Of a DNA stretch of 64,000 nucleotides, positions 35,249 through 44,194 are shown one piece after another. The stretch's first letter is position 1. Every line of letters starts with the position of its first letter. The DNA comes from Nitrospirota bacterium (GTDB taxonomy: Bacteria; Nitrospirota; JACRHJ01), in assembly GCA_016212105.1 (NCBI GenBank), contig JACRHJ010000038.1, positions 35,256 through 99,255 of the forward strand, given 5' to 3'. The notes beneath the pieces are model-generated. The model was not told the DNA's origin and made no database searches. It saw only the letters and a list, made by a program, of their open reading frames with translations. A program made the position numbers and the translations under genes.

Positions 35249-36214
35249 TTACTCGCTTTCAGACGGGATGGCCGCGTCCGGGGTATCGGTTTCACCCTCG
35301 CCAGAGTCGGCCATGGCGGAGGCTGGCGCCGCATACGCGGCATCCTTTATATCAATTTTCGCGGCCGACCTGAGGCCGGCAAGCATGTCGTCGTACGCCT
35401 TTTTATGCTTGTCCTGGATCATCCTCTGCTCTATCTGCTCCTTGACCTCGTCGAGAGGCCTCGTGCCAGCCTCCTTGCGGGCGGTAACCTTTATGATGTG
35501 CCAGCCGAACTGAGTCTGGACCGGGCCTGAAATTTCGCCGACCTTCAGCGCGAAGGCGGCCTTCTCGAACTCGGGCACCATCCTGCCCTTGCCGAACGAG
35601 CCCAGGTCGCCGCCCCTCTGGGCGCTCGGACACTTGGACTTGTCTTTGGCCACGGCCGCGAAGTCCTCACCCTTGTCCAGGCGCTCCTTGGCCCCCTTCG
35701 CCTCGTCCTCAGTGTCGACAAGGACGTGGCTCGCGGTTAACTCCTCACCCATCTGGAACTCGTCCGGGTGCTTGTCATAGTAGTCCTTGATCTCCTCGGG
35801 AGACATCTTGACAACGTCAAATATGTCGTGCTTGATCAAGGCCAGGTAGAGCTGCTGCTTGCGCGCCATCTCCGACTCGAGATGAAAGTCGCTTGTCTTG
35901 TCGAGGCCCTCACCCTCCGCCTTCTGGGCGATCAACTCAAGCTCGACCAGCTTGTCCAGCACCTGCCTGCGCATCTCCGGGGTGTCCTGCTGGGCGTTCT
36001 GGCCGGAGGTCGCCTGCGCCATTATCTTGTCTATCAGGCCCCTGGTTATCACCTTGCCGTTGACGACAGCTATCGCGTCGTCCGGGTTCAACTTCGCCGG
36101 CTCCGCAGCCGGCGCCTCCGTCGCGGCCGGGGGCGCCTCGACGGCAGACGAGAATGTCGTGCTGCCAAACATCATCAGACCCGCCGCGATGGCGGCATAT
36201 ACCTTCGTCTTCAT
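35249..36214 (-). CDS. SurA-like PpiC-type prolyl isomerase, signal peptide
   Basis: 321 aa. A cleavable signal peptide (about 1-24, no lipobox Cys), Ala/Pro-rich spacer, SurA-like N-domain (AIAVVNGKVITRGLIDKIMA), parvulin domain (LTASHVLVDTEDEAKGAKER, GGDLGSFGKGRMVPEFEKAA, QFGWHIIKVTARK) and an acidic C-terminal extension. First gene of the four-gene envelope operon; a promoter lies at 36345-36374. Confidence 0.92.
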   Translation of the reverse strand: MKTKVYAAIAAGLMMFGSTTFSSAVEAPPAATEAPAAEPAKLNPDDAIAVVNGKVITRGLIDKIMAQATSGQNAQQDTPEMRRQVLDKLVELELIAQKAEGEGLDKTSDFHLESEMARKQQLYLALIKHDIFDVVKMSPEEIKDYYDKHPDEFQMGEELTASHVLVDTEDEAKGAKERLDKGEDFAAVAKDKSKCPSAQRGGDLGSFGKGRMVPEFEKAAFALKVGEISGPVQTQFGWHIIKVTARKEAGTRPLDEVKEQIEQRMIQDKHKKAYDDMLAGLRSAAKIDIKDAAYAAPASAMADSGEGETDTPDAAIPSESE

Positions 36215-36344
36215 AATCAGATCGTCCTCTCTTCCTGCGTTGAAATCGTTTGCGCCGTGGATAACGACAAAGGGCAGGGGCCGTGGCGGCGCCTGCCTCT
36301 ACCAGGGGGTCGAACTAATTGCCGGACGTATTCGCACGTCTTAC

Positions 36345-36374
36345 TTTATACCACAATCAGGCGAGCCCTTTCAA
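36345..36374 (-). promoter_or_regulatory. Promoter of the PpiC-mltG operon
   Basis: On the minus strand TTGAAA (36374-36369), 18-base spacer, TATAAA (36350-36345). The -35 box lies inside the 3' end of mfd. The leader is about 124 bases. Confidence 0.6.
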
Positions 36375-39300
36375 GCAGTTTTTTATCTCGGAGCGGACGG
36401 GCTCCCACCCGCCGGAGGGCTTCTTCAGGTAGAGCGTGTACCGCGGGACGTAGCGGGCGGCGCCCCGGCGGCTCGTGAGATAGCCGAGGAACCGGTCCGG
36501 CGGTATGTCCACCTTGTCCGTGAAGGTTATCTTTATCTCCGTGGGCGTGGTGTGAATGCCCCCGACTTTCAGCGCGCGGGCAAGCACCTTCAGCTCCATC
36601 ACCTCGACCAGCCTCTTCGCGGGCTCCGGGAGCGGGCCGAACCGGTCCGCCAGCTCCGCCTCGAACTCCCTCAGCCCGGCCTCGGACGCGGCCCCGGACA
36701 GCCGCTTGTATATCCCAAGCCTGTGGGCGGTATCTAAGACGTAACTGTCCGGAATATAAGCCGAAACCTTGAGGTCGAGCGCCGGGTCCGCAGACTCCTC
36801 GACCGCCTCACCCCTGAGCCCCTTGACCGCGTCCTCGAGGAGCCGGGTGTACATCTCGAACCCGACCGCCGAGATGTGGCCGGACTGGGAATGGCCCAGG
36901 ATGTTGCCCGCGCCCCTTATCTCCAGGTCGTGCAGGGCGAGCTTGAACCCCGCCCCAAGCTCGGTCAGCTCGCTCAGGACCCGGAGCCTTTTCTGGGCGG
37001 TCGCGGAGAGCGTGTCCTCGCCCGGCACGAGGAGGTATGCGTACGCCCGCCTCCTGGAGCGGCCCACCCTGCCCCGGAGCTGGTAGAGGTCGGCCAGGCC
37101 GAACCGGTCCGCCCTGTTGATTATTATGGTGTTGGCCGAGGGGATGTCCAGGCCGGACTCTATTATGGACGTGGTAAGGAGCAGGTTGAACTCGCCGGAT
37201 ATGAAGCCGGACATGACCTTCTCCAGGGCGTCCTCGTGCATCCGGCCGTGCGCGACGCATATCCTCGCGTCCGGGACGATCCCCTTCAGCATGTCGCCGA
37301 CCGCGAATATCGTCTCTATGCGGTTGTGTACGAAGAATACCTGCCCGCCGCGCTCCAGCTCGCGCGTCACCGCGTCCTTTATCACCCCCCTGTCGAACCG
37401 GGTGATTATGGTCTTTATCGGCTGCCTGTCCGGCGGCGGCGTCTCGATTACGGACAGGTCGCGTATGCCGGTGATGGACATGTGGAGCGTCCTCGGTATG
37501 GGGGTCGCGGTCAGGGTCAGGACGTCCACCTCCTTCCGGAACTGCTTGAGCCTCTCCTTGTGCGCGACGCCGAACCGGTGCTCCTCGTCTATGACTATGA
37601 GGCCCAGGTCCCGGAAGACCACGTCCTTGGAAAGTATCCGGTGCGTGCCGATGACTATGTCCACCTCGCCCGAGCCTATGCCCTTGATTATCTCCTTCAC
37701 CCGCTCCTTAGGCGTGAAACGGGAAAGCGCCTCGACCCGGACCGGGAAGCCGGCGAGACGCGAGGAAAACGTCTCGAAGTGCTGGCTCGCCAGGAGCGTG
37801 GTCGGGACGAGGACCGCAGCCTGCTTGCCGTCCAGCGCGGCCTTGAATGCGGCCCGGACGGCGACCTCCGTCTTTCCGTAGCCGACGTCCCCGCAGACAA
37901 GCCTGTCCATCGGGTGCGGCCTCTCCATGTCGGCCTTCACGTCCACTATGGCCTTGTACTGGTCCGGCGTCTCCTCGTACTCGAACGAGCCCTCCATCTC
38001 ACGGTAGAGGTGGTCGTCCTGGGAATATGCATAACCTGAAGCAACTGCGCGCTTGGCGTACAGCTCCAGCAACTCCTGAGCCATCTCTTCGACCGCCTTT
38101 TTGGCCTTGGACTTGGCCTTCTCCCAGGCGACACCGCCCAGCCGGTCGAGCTTTACCGCCGCGTCCTCCGCCCCGATGTACTTCTGTACCTTGCCCAGCT
38201 CGTCCACCGGGACGTAGAGGTGGTCGTCGCCCATGTACACGACGTCGAGGAAGTCGGCCTCGACGCCCATGAGGGCGAGCCGCTTGAGGCCGATGTACCG
38301 GCCTATGCCGTGGTCTATGTGGACGACGAAGTCGCCGGATGACAGCTCGGAGAGCGTCGTCAGGAAGTGCTCGACCTTCGCCCTCGGGGACGGTGCCCGC
38401 CTCGGCTTCTCGCCGAATATCTCGCCCGCCGTGACGAACGCAAGTCCTGGCGGGTCCATCAGGAAGCCTGAAGAAAGCTCGCCGACAGAGACGCGCAACG
38501 GGCTGCCGGGCGAGAAGGCCGGTGGCCCCGCCTCCGCCGGGAGTCCGTGCTCCGCGAATATCTCCCGGAGCCTCTCCGCCTGGCCCGCGGTCTGCGAGAC
38601 GACGTTTACCGCCTGGCCGTCCATGAGACCCCTGAGGTTGAGGCAGAATACGGCTACGGGCGTCTTTGGAAGTTCCTCCGGCCAGTCCGCGGGTATAGCG
38701 TCCCGGAGGCGCAGACCCTCTATCGAGCGTGACTGGTACGCAAAGACCGGCCCGGGCCCGTCTCCGGGCGGCATCGGCATGGAGGACATGCGGACGGATG
38801 TCAGTCCGTCCGAGAGCGCGAGTACGTCCGCGCGGCCCCGGTACAGGGCCTCCGGCCTCTTTACCGAGCCAGCGTCAAGCACGTTATCGTCCCCGAACAC
38901 AGGCGTCGAGGCCGCGCTTACGCACTCGAACGCGGCGAAGACCTTTTCCTCGAACTCGCCCGCGAGGGACGCCACGCGCTCCGGCTCGTCCATGACGAAC
39001 ACCGGCGGGGCCTGGAAGTATGACGTCAGGTCGGCCGTCCCGGCCTCGTCCACGACCTGGAAGAGGCGTCCGCCTCCTCTGCCGGCGCCCGCCGAAGACG
39101 GCCTTGGCTGCCTCTGCTGGCGCGGCCCGGACTCCCGCGCGGGAGGGGCCGTGACCTCTTCCAGCTCCCGTAGCGAGCGCTGCGTCTCCGGGTCGAACTC
39201 GCGTATGGACTCGACCGTGTCGCCGAAAAATTCCACCCTTACCGGGGCGTCCGCGCCGGGCGGGTAGAAGTCCACTATGCCGCCCCGGACGGTGTATTCC

Positions 39301-39893
39301 CCGGGCTCGTATACCATCGAGGAGCGGCCGTACCCGGCCTTCTCCAGTCGGTTGACGAGCTTCGACAGGCCGAACTCGTCGCCCCACTCGACCTTGAACA
39401 CCGCATCCGGGCCGACCAGCGCGCCGGGCAGCGGGAGCCGTCCCATCAGGGCCTTCACGGTGGTGACGACGACGTCCGTCCGTCCGGCGTGGATGTCGCC
39501 AAGCGCCTTTATCCGGCGCGCGACGATCGCCGGGTCCGGCTCCATGACGTCGTATGGCAGTATGTCGAATGGGGGGAAGTATGCGTGGGCGAGCGGAACC
39601 CCCTCACCCCAGCCCCTCTCCCGCGAGGAGAGGGGATTCAATAGAGCTTGCGAAGGGGCGTTTCCAGCAGTATGCGTTGCGGCGAAGAAAGAGAAGTCCG
39701 AGTACAGCGCCTCCGCCTCCTTGGACGTAGGGCATACCACGAGCAGGGGGCGGCCGGCGGTTGCCGCCAGCTCCCAAAGAAAAAGGGCCTTGGATGAGCC
39801 CCAAAGCCCGGTCACGTATGTCTTCTTCGCGCCGCCTGCGACGGCGTCGATCGCGTCGCCGAAGACGGGCGGCAATACCTTCAGGTTTTCCAC
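36357..39893 (-). CDS. mfd: Transcription-repair coupling factor Mfd
   Basis: 1178 aa, GTG start. UvrB-like N-domains (PPFDILPYDVMEPDPAIVAR, GEYTVRGGIVDFYPPGA), RNA-polymerase interaction domain (about 490-560), translocase with Walker A GDVGYGKTEVA, DEEHRFGV and TATPIPRTLHMS, and a TRCF C-domain. It removes stalled RNA polymerase and recruits UvrA. Two insertions stand out: near residues 85-100 (NPLSSRERGWGEGVP), which is one arm of a perfect 46-bp inverted repeat, and near 255-280 a Gln/Arg/Gly-rich linker. Confidence 0.96.
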   Translation of the reverse strand: MENLKVLPPVFGDAIDAVAGGAKKTYVTGLWGSSKALFLWELAATAGRPLLVVCPTSKEAEALYSDFSFFAATHTAGNAPSQALLNPLSSRERGWGEGVPLAHAYFPPFDILPYDVMEPDPAIVARRIKALGDIHAGRTDVVVTTVKALMGRLPLPGALVGPDAVFKVEWGDEFGLSKLVNRLEKAGYGRSSMVYEPGEYTVRGGIVDFYPPGADAPVRVEFFGDTVESIREFDPETQRSLRELEEVTAPPARESGPRQQRQPRPSSAGAGRGGGRLFQVVDEAGTADLTSYFQAPPVFVMDEPERVASLAGEFEEKVFAAFECVSAASTPVFGDDNVLDAGSVKRPEALYRGRADVLALSDGLTSVRMSSMPMPPGDGPGPVFAYQSRSIEGLRLRDAIPADWPEELPKTPVAVFCLNLRGLMDGQAVNVVSQTAGQAERLREIFAEHGLPAEAGPPAFSPGSPLRVSVGELSSGFLMDPPGLAFVTAGEIFGEKPRRAPSPRAKVEHFLTTLSELSSGDFVVHIDHGIGRYIGLKRLALMGVEADFLDVVYMGDDHLYVPVDELGKVQKYIGAEDAAVKLDRLGGVAWEKAKSKAKKAVEEMAQELLELYAKRAVASGYAYSQDDHLYREMEGSFEYEETPDQYKAIVDVKADMERPHPMDRLVCGDVGYGKTEVAVRAAFKAALDGKQAAVLVPTTLLASQHFETFSSRLAGFPVRVEALSRFTPKERVKEIIKGIGSGEVDIVIGTHRILSKDVVFRDLGLIVIDEEHRFGVAHKERLKQFRKEVDVLTLTATPIPRTLHMSITGIRDLSVIETPPPDRQPIKTIITRFDRGVIKDAVTRELERGGQVFFVHNRIETIFAVGDMLKGIVPDARICVAHGRMHEDALEKVMSGFISGEFNLLLTTSIIESGLDIPSANTIIINRADRFGLADLYQLRGRVGRSRRRAYAYLLVPGEDTLSATAQKRLRVLSELTELGAGFKLALHDLEIRGAGNILGHSQSGHISAVGFEMYTRLLEDAVKGLRGEAVEESADPALDLKVSAYIPDSYVLDTAHRLGIYKRLSGAASEAGLREFEAELADRFGPLPEPAKRLVEVMELKVLARALKVGGIHTTPTEIKITFTDKVDIPPDRFLGYLTSRRGAARYVPRYTLYLKKPSGGWEPVRSEIKNCLKGLA
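39593..39638 (-). repeat. Family E repeat inside the mfd coding sequence
   Basis: 46 bases that are the exact reverse complement of 39919-39964. In frame, they encode NPLSSRERGWGEGVP in Mfd, at a loop between N-terminal strands. Confidence 0.9.
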
Positions 39894-39918
39894 GGTTTGC
39901 TTCTATGGTTTTCTATCA

Positions 39919-39964
39919 AATCCCCTCTCCTCGCGGGAGAGGGGCTGGGGTGAGGGGGTTCCGC
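39919..39964 (+). repeat. Family E repeat between yip1 and mfd
   Basis: The outside arm of the perfect 46-bp inverted repeat; the hairpin CCCCTCTCCTCGCGGGAGAG lies within it. It sits 26 bases upstream of the mfd GTG. Confidence 0.9.
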
Positions 39965-39976
39965 CAGGATTATTTC

Positions 39977-40519
39977 CTACATCCCCCGCGCACCCATCGC
40001 GCCCACGACACCCAGTATTGCCGCCGTGCCGACGAAGGCTATGGCAAGGACAAACAGGAAGGCGACGATCAGGAATGGTATCACGACGACCGCTACCGCC
40101 TTGCCGAAGCTCAAGTTATGCACCCGCTCGGTGACTATTACCGAGACCGGCAGGCTCCAGAGCGACACGAGCCAGCCGACAAACGGCACGAACTGCGCCC
40201 ACTGCGGTATGCTGCCGATGCCGAGCGCGCTGTAATAACCCTTGAACCCGCCCGTGCCGCCGAGCATCTTCGCTATCAGGTAGAGTATGCCTACGGAGAT
40301 GAACGAGCCGATGACCTGCATGATTGGACCGAAGATTATCAGGGCGACGCCCGCGCCCATGCTCACCGCCGTGCCCGCAAGCCCGGCGGCGAGTCCGCCG
40401 ATGGCGAAGAACACCACCGCCATGCCGAACGCGCCCTCGTCAGCCGCGACCTCGGAGGCCGCGTCGCGGTTGAGCTTCACCAGCTCGACGCCCTTCATGA
40501 AGTATCCCTTGAAGTCCAC
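39977..40519 (-). CDS. YIP1-family membrane protein
   Basis: 180 aa, GTG start with AAGGAGG 5 bases upstream. Five hydrophobic helices (about 33-60, 63-85, 105-130, 135-160, 160-178). N-terminus DFKGYFMKGVELVKLNRDAA and loop ERVHNLSFGKAVAVVV match the neighbouring paralogue. Function of bacterial YIP1-like proteins is unknown. A family E repeat separates it from the paralogue. Confidence 0.82.
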   Translation of the reverse strand: MDFKGYFMKGVELVKLNRDAASEVAADEGAFGMAVVFFAIGGLAAGLAGTAVSMGAGVALIIFGPIMQVIGSFISVGILYLIAKMLGGTGGFKGYYSALGIGSIPQWAQFVPFVGWLVSLWSLPVSVIVTERVHNLSFGKAVAVVVIPFLIVAFLFVLAIAFVGTAAILGVVGAMGARGM

Positions 40520-40540
40520 GCGAACCTCCTTTCAGGGAAA

Positions 40541-40585
40541 GCTCCCCTCCCCTCGCGGGAGGGGCCGGGGGAGGGGGAGGCCTGC
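40541..40585. repeat. Family E repeat between the two YIP1 genes
   Basis: CTCCCCTCCCCTCGCGGGAG followed by GGGCCGGGGGAGGGGGAGG. Confidence 0.8.
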
Positions 40586-40598
40586 CCGCGACCTACAC

Positions 40599-41435
40599 TT
40601 ATACGCCCCCGCCCATCATCATGGGTATCATTATGGCGAACGCGATACCGAGCGCGAAGAATATCACGGCCGGCAATAGCACGACGGCGACGGCCTTGCC
40701 GATGCTCATATTGTGGACGCGCGAGGTGACGAAGACAATCACGGCAAGCTGCCACAGGCCGATAAACGGCACGAACCAGAGCCAGGACACCAGGCTCCCC
40801 ACGCCGACGGCCTGGTAGAAATCGAGGAACCTGCCCTCTCCCTTGAGGACTTTTGCCACCAGGTGGATGAGCCCGACGCCAAGCAGCGAGCCCAGGAAGG
40901 CCGCCAGCAGCAGCCCGATAACGATGCCGAAGGAGGCCTTCTTCACGATGTCCGCGAGTATCGCCAGCTCCAGCGGGGCGCCAGCCCCGCCGTCTGCCGC
41001 CATGCCGGTAAACATGTGTATGCCCGCGACCAGGAGCAGGCCCAGCAGGAAATACGGGAACATGTAGATGAAGAGCGCGGGGCCGAACGCCCCCTCGTCC
41101 GCCGCGACCTCGTCCACGACGTCACCCTTGAACAGGGCCATCCGCACGCCCTTGCCGAAGTACCCGAAGAAGCTGGTCGAGCCAGTGGACTTCCGGGGCT
41201 CGTCCGAATAATCGAACCCGCCCGGTATGTCGTCCGCCCCCTCGGCCTGGAACCCGAAGTCGTCGTCCTGCTTCCCGGAGGACTTCCCGGCGTGCGCGCC
41301 TCCCTGGAAGTCGAAATCCCCGCCTGCAGCTTCCGGGCTGTCCAGAACGCCCTCTCCCGGCGCGTCGAACGAGAACTCCTCCGCGGGCTCCGGCTTGTCC
41401 TTGGACTTGCGCTTGAACAGGTTCTTTAGATCCAT
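40599..41435 (-). CDS. YIP1-family membrane protein with disordered N-terminus
   Basis: 278 aa, AGGAGG before the ATG. Residues 1-85 are acidic, Gly/Ser/Asp-rich and probably disordered. The membrane part has five helices and shares DEVAADEGAFG and SRVHNMSIGKAVAVVLLP with the downstream paralogue. The two probably form one complex. Confidence 0.82.
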   Translation of the reverse strand: MDLKNLFKRKSKDKPEPAEEFSFDAPGEGVLDSPEAAGGDFDFQGGAHAGKSSGKQDDDFGFQAEGADDIPGGFDYSDEPRKSTGSTSFFGYFGKGVRMALFKGDVVDEVAADEGAFGPALFIYMFPYFLLGLLLVAGIHMFTGMAADGGAGAPLELAILADIVKKASFGIVIGLLLAAFLGSLLGVGLIHLVAKVLKGEGRFLDFYQAVGVGSLVSWLWFVPFIGLWQLAVIVFVTSRVHNMSIGKAVAVVLLPAVIFFALGIAFAIMIPMMMGGGV

Positions 41436-41465
41436 GCGGCCCTCCTGAATGATATTCGGGTATGA

Positions 41466-41951
41466 TTATTTACCGCAGTACCGCTCCAGTATCCTTTCGA
41501 CGATCCCGGTGGTGGACGCCCCTTCTATGTAGGGGACGGAGTAGACCTTGCCGCCGTTTTCCTCGACGACGTCCCTGCCGACGATATGGTCCACGTCCCA
41601 GTCCCCGCCCTTTACGAGGACGTCCGGGAGAAGCTCGGTGATGACCCTGTGCGGGTCGTCCTCCTCGAACACCGTGACGTAGTCCACGACGGACAGCGCG
41701 CCGAGCACCTCGGCCCGCTCCGCCTGGGACATGATGGGCCTCTTCTCGCCCTTTATCCTCCGCACCGACTCGTCCGAGTTTACCGCGACGATGAGGACGT
41801 CCGCGTAGCCCCGTGCGACCTTCAGGTAACGCACGTGGCCGGTGTGTATGATGTCGAAGCAGCCGTTCGTGAAGGCGACCTTCTTGCCCGCCGTGTGGAG
41901 GTCGGCTATTATCTCCTGAAGCTCTTCCTGGGTCTTGACTTTGGTTTTCAT
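41466..41951 (-). CDS. rfaE2: D-glycero-beta-D-manno-heptose 1-phosphate adenylyltransferase
   Basis: 161 aa, nucleotidyltransferase alone (equivalent to the C-half of HldE). Motifs: [17 protein letters not shown] with the HxGH ATP site, [11 protein letters not shown], and [19 protein letters not shown]. It makes ADP-heptose for LPS core. Belongs with gmhA in the same minus-strand set; the sugar kinase and phosphatase are not in the window. Confidence 0.93.
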   Translation of the reverse strand: MKTKVKTQEELQEIIADLHTAGKKVAFTNGCFDIIHTGHVRYLKVARGYADVLIVAVNSDESVRRIKGEKRPIMSQAERAEVLGALSVVDYVTVFEEDDPHRVITELLPDVLVKGGDWDVDHIVGRDVVEENGGKVYSVPYIEGASTTGIVERILERYCGK

Positions 41952-41969
41952 GTTGGCCTTATATTATAA

Positions 41970-42135
41970 TGTAGGGGCGCAATTAATTGCGCCCGTCAAC
42001 TTCAATAGATACAGGCAGATTCTTCACTTCGTTCAGAATGACAATCTACTTCCTGGATTCCCGCCTTCGCGGGAATGACGTATTTTCCTCCCCCTCCCCA
42101 CCTGCGGGGGAGGGGGGCAGGGGGGCTGGGGGTGT
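41970..42135. repeat. Repeat cluster A - C - B - E
   Basis: A with core GCAATTAATTGC (41970-41995), inverted C (42008-42040), B (42048-42079), E (42085-42135). It fills the whole gap between rfaE2 and the Cys-motif gene. Confidence 0.8.
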
Positions 42136-42137
42136 AC

Positions 42138-42437
42138 TCACGTCCCGAAAAAGAACGTCCCCAGCGGTATCTCGGGGCCCTTCAGGTAGTCCTCCCGGCA
42201 CGGGCCGCAGAGGTAGAAGCGGTAGTCCTGGTGCACCTCGCGCTCCAGCTCCTCCTCGCTCCTGCCCTCGATGACCTTCAGGAGGTGGGCCAGCTCCTTC
42301 TCGACGTCCTCGATGGTCGCCTCGCCGCCGGTGTCCGCCGCGACGCGTATGTCCACGCGGTACCGGAGCGCGCCCTCATCGAACTTCACGCCGCACCGGA
42401 AACAGCTCCCCGGCCCGGACGCAGCAGCTCCGCACAT
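42138..42437 (-). CDS. Small four-Cys (zinc ribbon-like) protein, unknown
   Basis: 99 aa. CFRCG near residue 12 and CGPCR near residue 77 make a two-knuckle metal site around a helical middle (EDVEKELAHLLKVIEG). The ATG shares one base with the stop of the preceding gene (TAATG), so translation is coupled. No family recognised. It is likely to work with the upstream unknown enzyme. Confidence 0.72.
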   Translation of the reverse strand: MCGAAASGPGSCFRCGVKFDEGALRYRVDIRVAADTGGEATIEDVEKELAHLLKVIEGRSEEELEREVHQDYRFYLCGPCREDYLKGPEIPLGTFFFGT

Positions 42438-43393
42438 TACAGCCCCGCCTTCCCTTCCAGCTCCTCAAGGACAGCCGCGGCGAGGAGCGGGAACATTATC
42501 TCGTGGTGGCCGGTGAGCGAGTAGCCCCGGCCTCCTTTCAGCGTCGGACGCCTCACGACGTTCGTGCTCGGCCTGTAGCCCTGTATGAAGTCCATGTTCA
42601 CGGTCGTGAGCGACGCAAGCGGGCTGCCGAGGTTCCGGGCGAGAGTCACCGCCTTCAGGAACACCTCCGGCATGAGGACCGCCGAGCCGAGGTTGATATA
42701 AACGCCGCCTTCAAGGGAAGCCACGACCGACGAAAACAGTTTAAAATCGCGCATGCTGCCCTCTCCGATGGACGCGCCATCCGCCGCCGGGTGCATGTGC
42801 ACGATGTCCGTGCCGATTGCGACGTGCACCGTCGCGGGCACGCCAAGACGGTAGGCCGCGGCGAACAGGCTCTTTTCCGCGAACGGGAATGCACCCTCGC
42901 TTATCGCACGGCCAATTGCCGCGCCGATGCCGAGGCCGTCCTTAACGCCCGCGTTAACCGCCTCGTTGATGAGGCGGCCGGTCTCCTCGGCCATGCCGAA
43001 TGAGCCGTTGCCGATCTCCGCGTCCACGTCCTCGGACGTCCTGCCCTGGTACGCCATCTCGAAGTCGTGGACGACTACCGCGCCGTTGGTGGCGAGGGCG
43101 TTGACTATCCCGCGCTCCATTAAATCTATTATTACAGGCGACAGGCCTACCTTTACCGGGTGCGCGCCCATGCCGAGCGCGACCGTCCCGTCGGCCCGTT
43201 TGGCGTCGGCTACCGCGGACGCCACCTGGCGGAAGCTGTCCGCGGCGAGGATGCCCGGCAGGCCGCCCAGGAACGCGCGGAAGCTCGACCCCGGCACGAA
43301 CGGCTTCGCGGCCCCCGCAGCCTCGACCTTGCTCTTCCTCCCGGCAAGGCTGTACGTCTTTATCCTCGACGTGTCTATCGGCGTGAACTTCAC
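42437..43393 (-). CDS. Conserved enzyme-like protein, unknown (possibly deoxyhypusine-synthase-like)
   Basis: 318 aa, GTG start 3 bases after gmhA. Strongly conserved-looking blocks: GMGAHPVKVGLSPVIIDLME, ALATNGAVVVHDFEMAY, GNGSFGMAEETG, VHVAIGTDIVHMHP, GGVYINLGSAVLMPEVFLKA and SLTGHHEIMFPLLAAA. The His/Asp/Glu-rich pattern suggests an NAD- or metal-dependent enzyme. Relatives have, I believe, been annotated as deoxyhypusine-synthase-like, but the catalytic Lys region of that enzyme is not visible. Lying between gmhA and rfaE2 implies a link to heptose or envelope sugar metabolism, as inference. Confidence 0.7.
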   Translation of the reverse strand: MKFTPIDTSRIKTYSLAGRKSKVEAAGAAKPFVPGSSFRAFLGGLPGILAADSFRQVASAVADAKRADGTVALGMGAHPVKVGLSPVIIDLMERGIVNALATNGAVVVHDFEMAYQGRTSEDVDAEIGNGSFGMAEETGRLINEAVNAGVKDGLGIGAAIGRAISEGAFPFAEKSLFAAAYRLGVPATVHVAIGTDIVHMHPAADGASIGEGSMRDFKLFSSVVASLEGGVYINLGSAVLMPEVFLKAVTLARNLGSPLASLTTVNMDFIQGYRPSTNVVRRPTLKGGRGYSLTGHHEIMFPLLAAAVLEELEGKAGL

Positions 43394-43396
43394 GGG

Positions 43397-43987
43397 TCAG
43401 CCCTTCTTCCCGCTGCCGAAGAGGTACTCGTCGACCATCTGGCATATGGCGTGGCCGAGCGTAATGTGCGTCTCCTGTATGCGCGGCGTCTCGGAGGACG
43501 GGACGACGAACGCGAACTCGGCAATCTCCGCGAGCTTGCCCCCCTTGTTCTTGTTGCCCGTGAGCACTACCGTGCGTATGCCCATCTCGCGCGCGGCGAG
43601 TATCGCCTTGACGACGTTCGGCGACGTGCCGGAGGTCGAGATGCCGATGGCGACGTCGCCCTTCTGGCCGAGCGCCTTCAGCTGCTTCACGAATATCTCG
43701 GAGAAGTCGTAGTCGTTGGATATGCTGGTCAGCACCGCGACGTCCGTGTTGAGCGCGATGGCCGGGAGCGGGGGCCGCTCCAGCAGGAAGCGGTTGACGA
43801 ACTCGCCCGCTATGTGCGACGCGTCGGACGCGCTGCCTCCGTTGCCGAATATCAGGACCTTGTTGCCGCGCGTGAAGCACTGGGCGACAAGCTCGACGAC
43901 CTCGACGATGAGGTCGGCGTTCTCCTTTGCGAAGCGCTGCTTGAGCTTCGCCGAGTCCTCGAAAACCTTTATTATACCTTCTTTCAA
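43397..43987 (-). CDS. gmhA: Sedoheptulose 7-phosphate isomerase GmhA
   Basis: 196 aa, start TTG at 43987 with GGAGG six bases upstream. SIS domain: FGNGGSASDASHIAGEFVNR, TDVAVLTSISNDYDFSEIF, GISTSGTSPNVV and ETPRIQETHITLGHAICQMVDE with the catalytic Glu/His. First step of ADP-heptose synthesis. Leads the gmhA-unknown-Cys-rfaE2 set; promoter at 44018-44047. Confidence 0.94.
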   Translation of the reverse strand: MKEGIIKVFEDSAKLKQRFAKENADLIVEVVELVAQCFTRGNKVLIFGNGGSASDASHIAGEFVNRFLLERPPLPAIALNTDVAVLTSISNDYDFSEIFVKQLKALGQKGDVAIGISTSGTSPNVVKAILAAREMGIRTVVLTGNKNKGGKLAEIAEFAFVVPSSETPRIQETHITLGHAICQMVDEYLFGSGKKG

Positions 43988-44017
43988 GGCAGACCTCCAC
44001 TGTTGTCACATTAGCTA

Positions 44018-44047
44018 ATACTACCCAATGCGCTCATGGTTTGTCAA
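44018..44047 (-). promoter_or_regulatory. Promoter of the gmhA operon
   Basis: On the minus strand TTGACA (44047-44042), 18-base spacer, TAGTAT (44023-44018). Expected leader about 24 bases. Confidence 0.65.
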
Positions 44048-44194
44048 CCGATAAACTTCAATTAATTTCTTGCGTTATCGAGAGTGGTGGATTACACTTT
44101 TCATATGGATTGAACCCTGCCGGGCAATCCTGTCCATTATTACGGCGGATGTCTTTTCGGAATGGGAGCCGTATTATCATTTCTGGGGTTTAAT

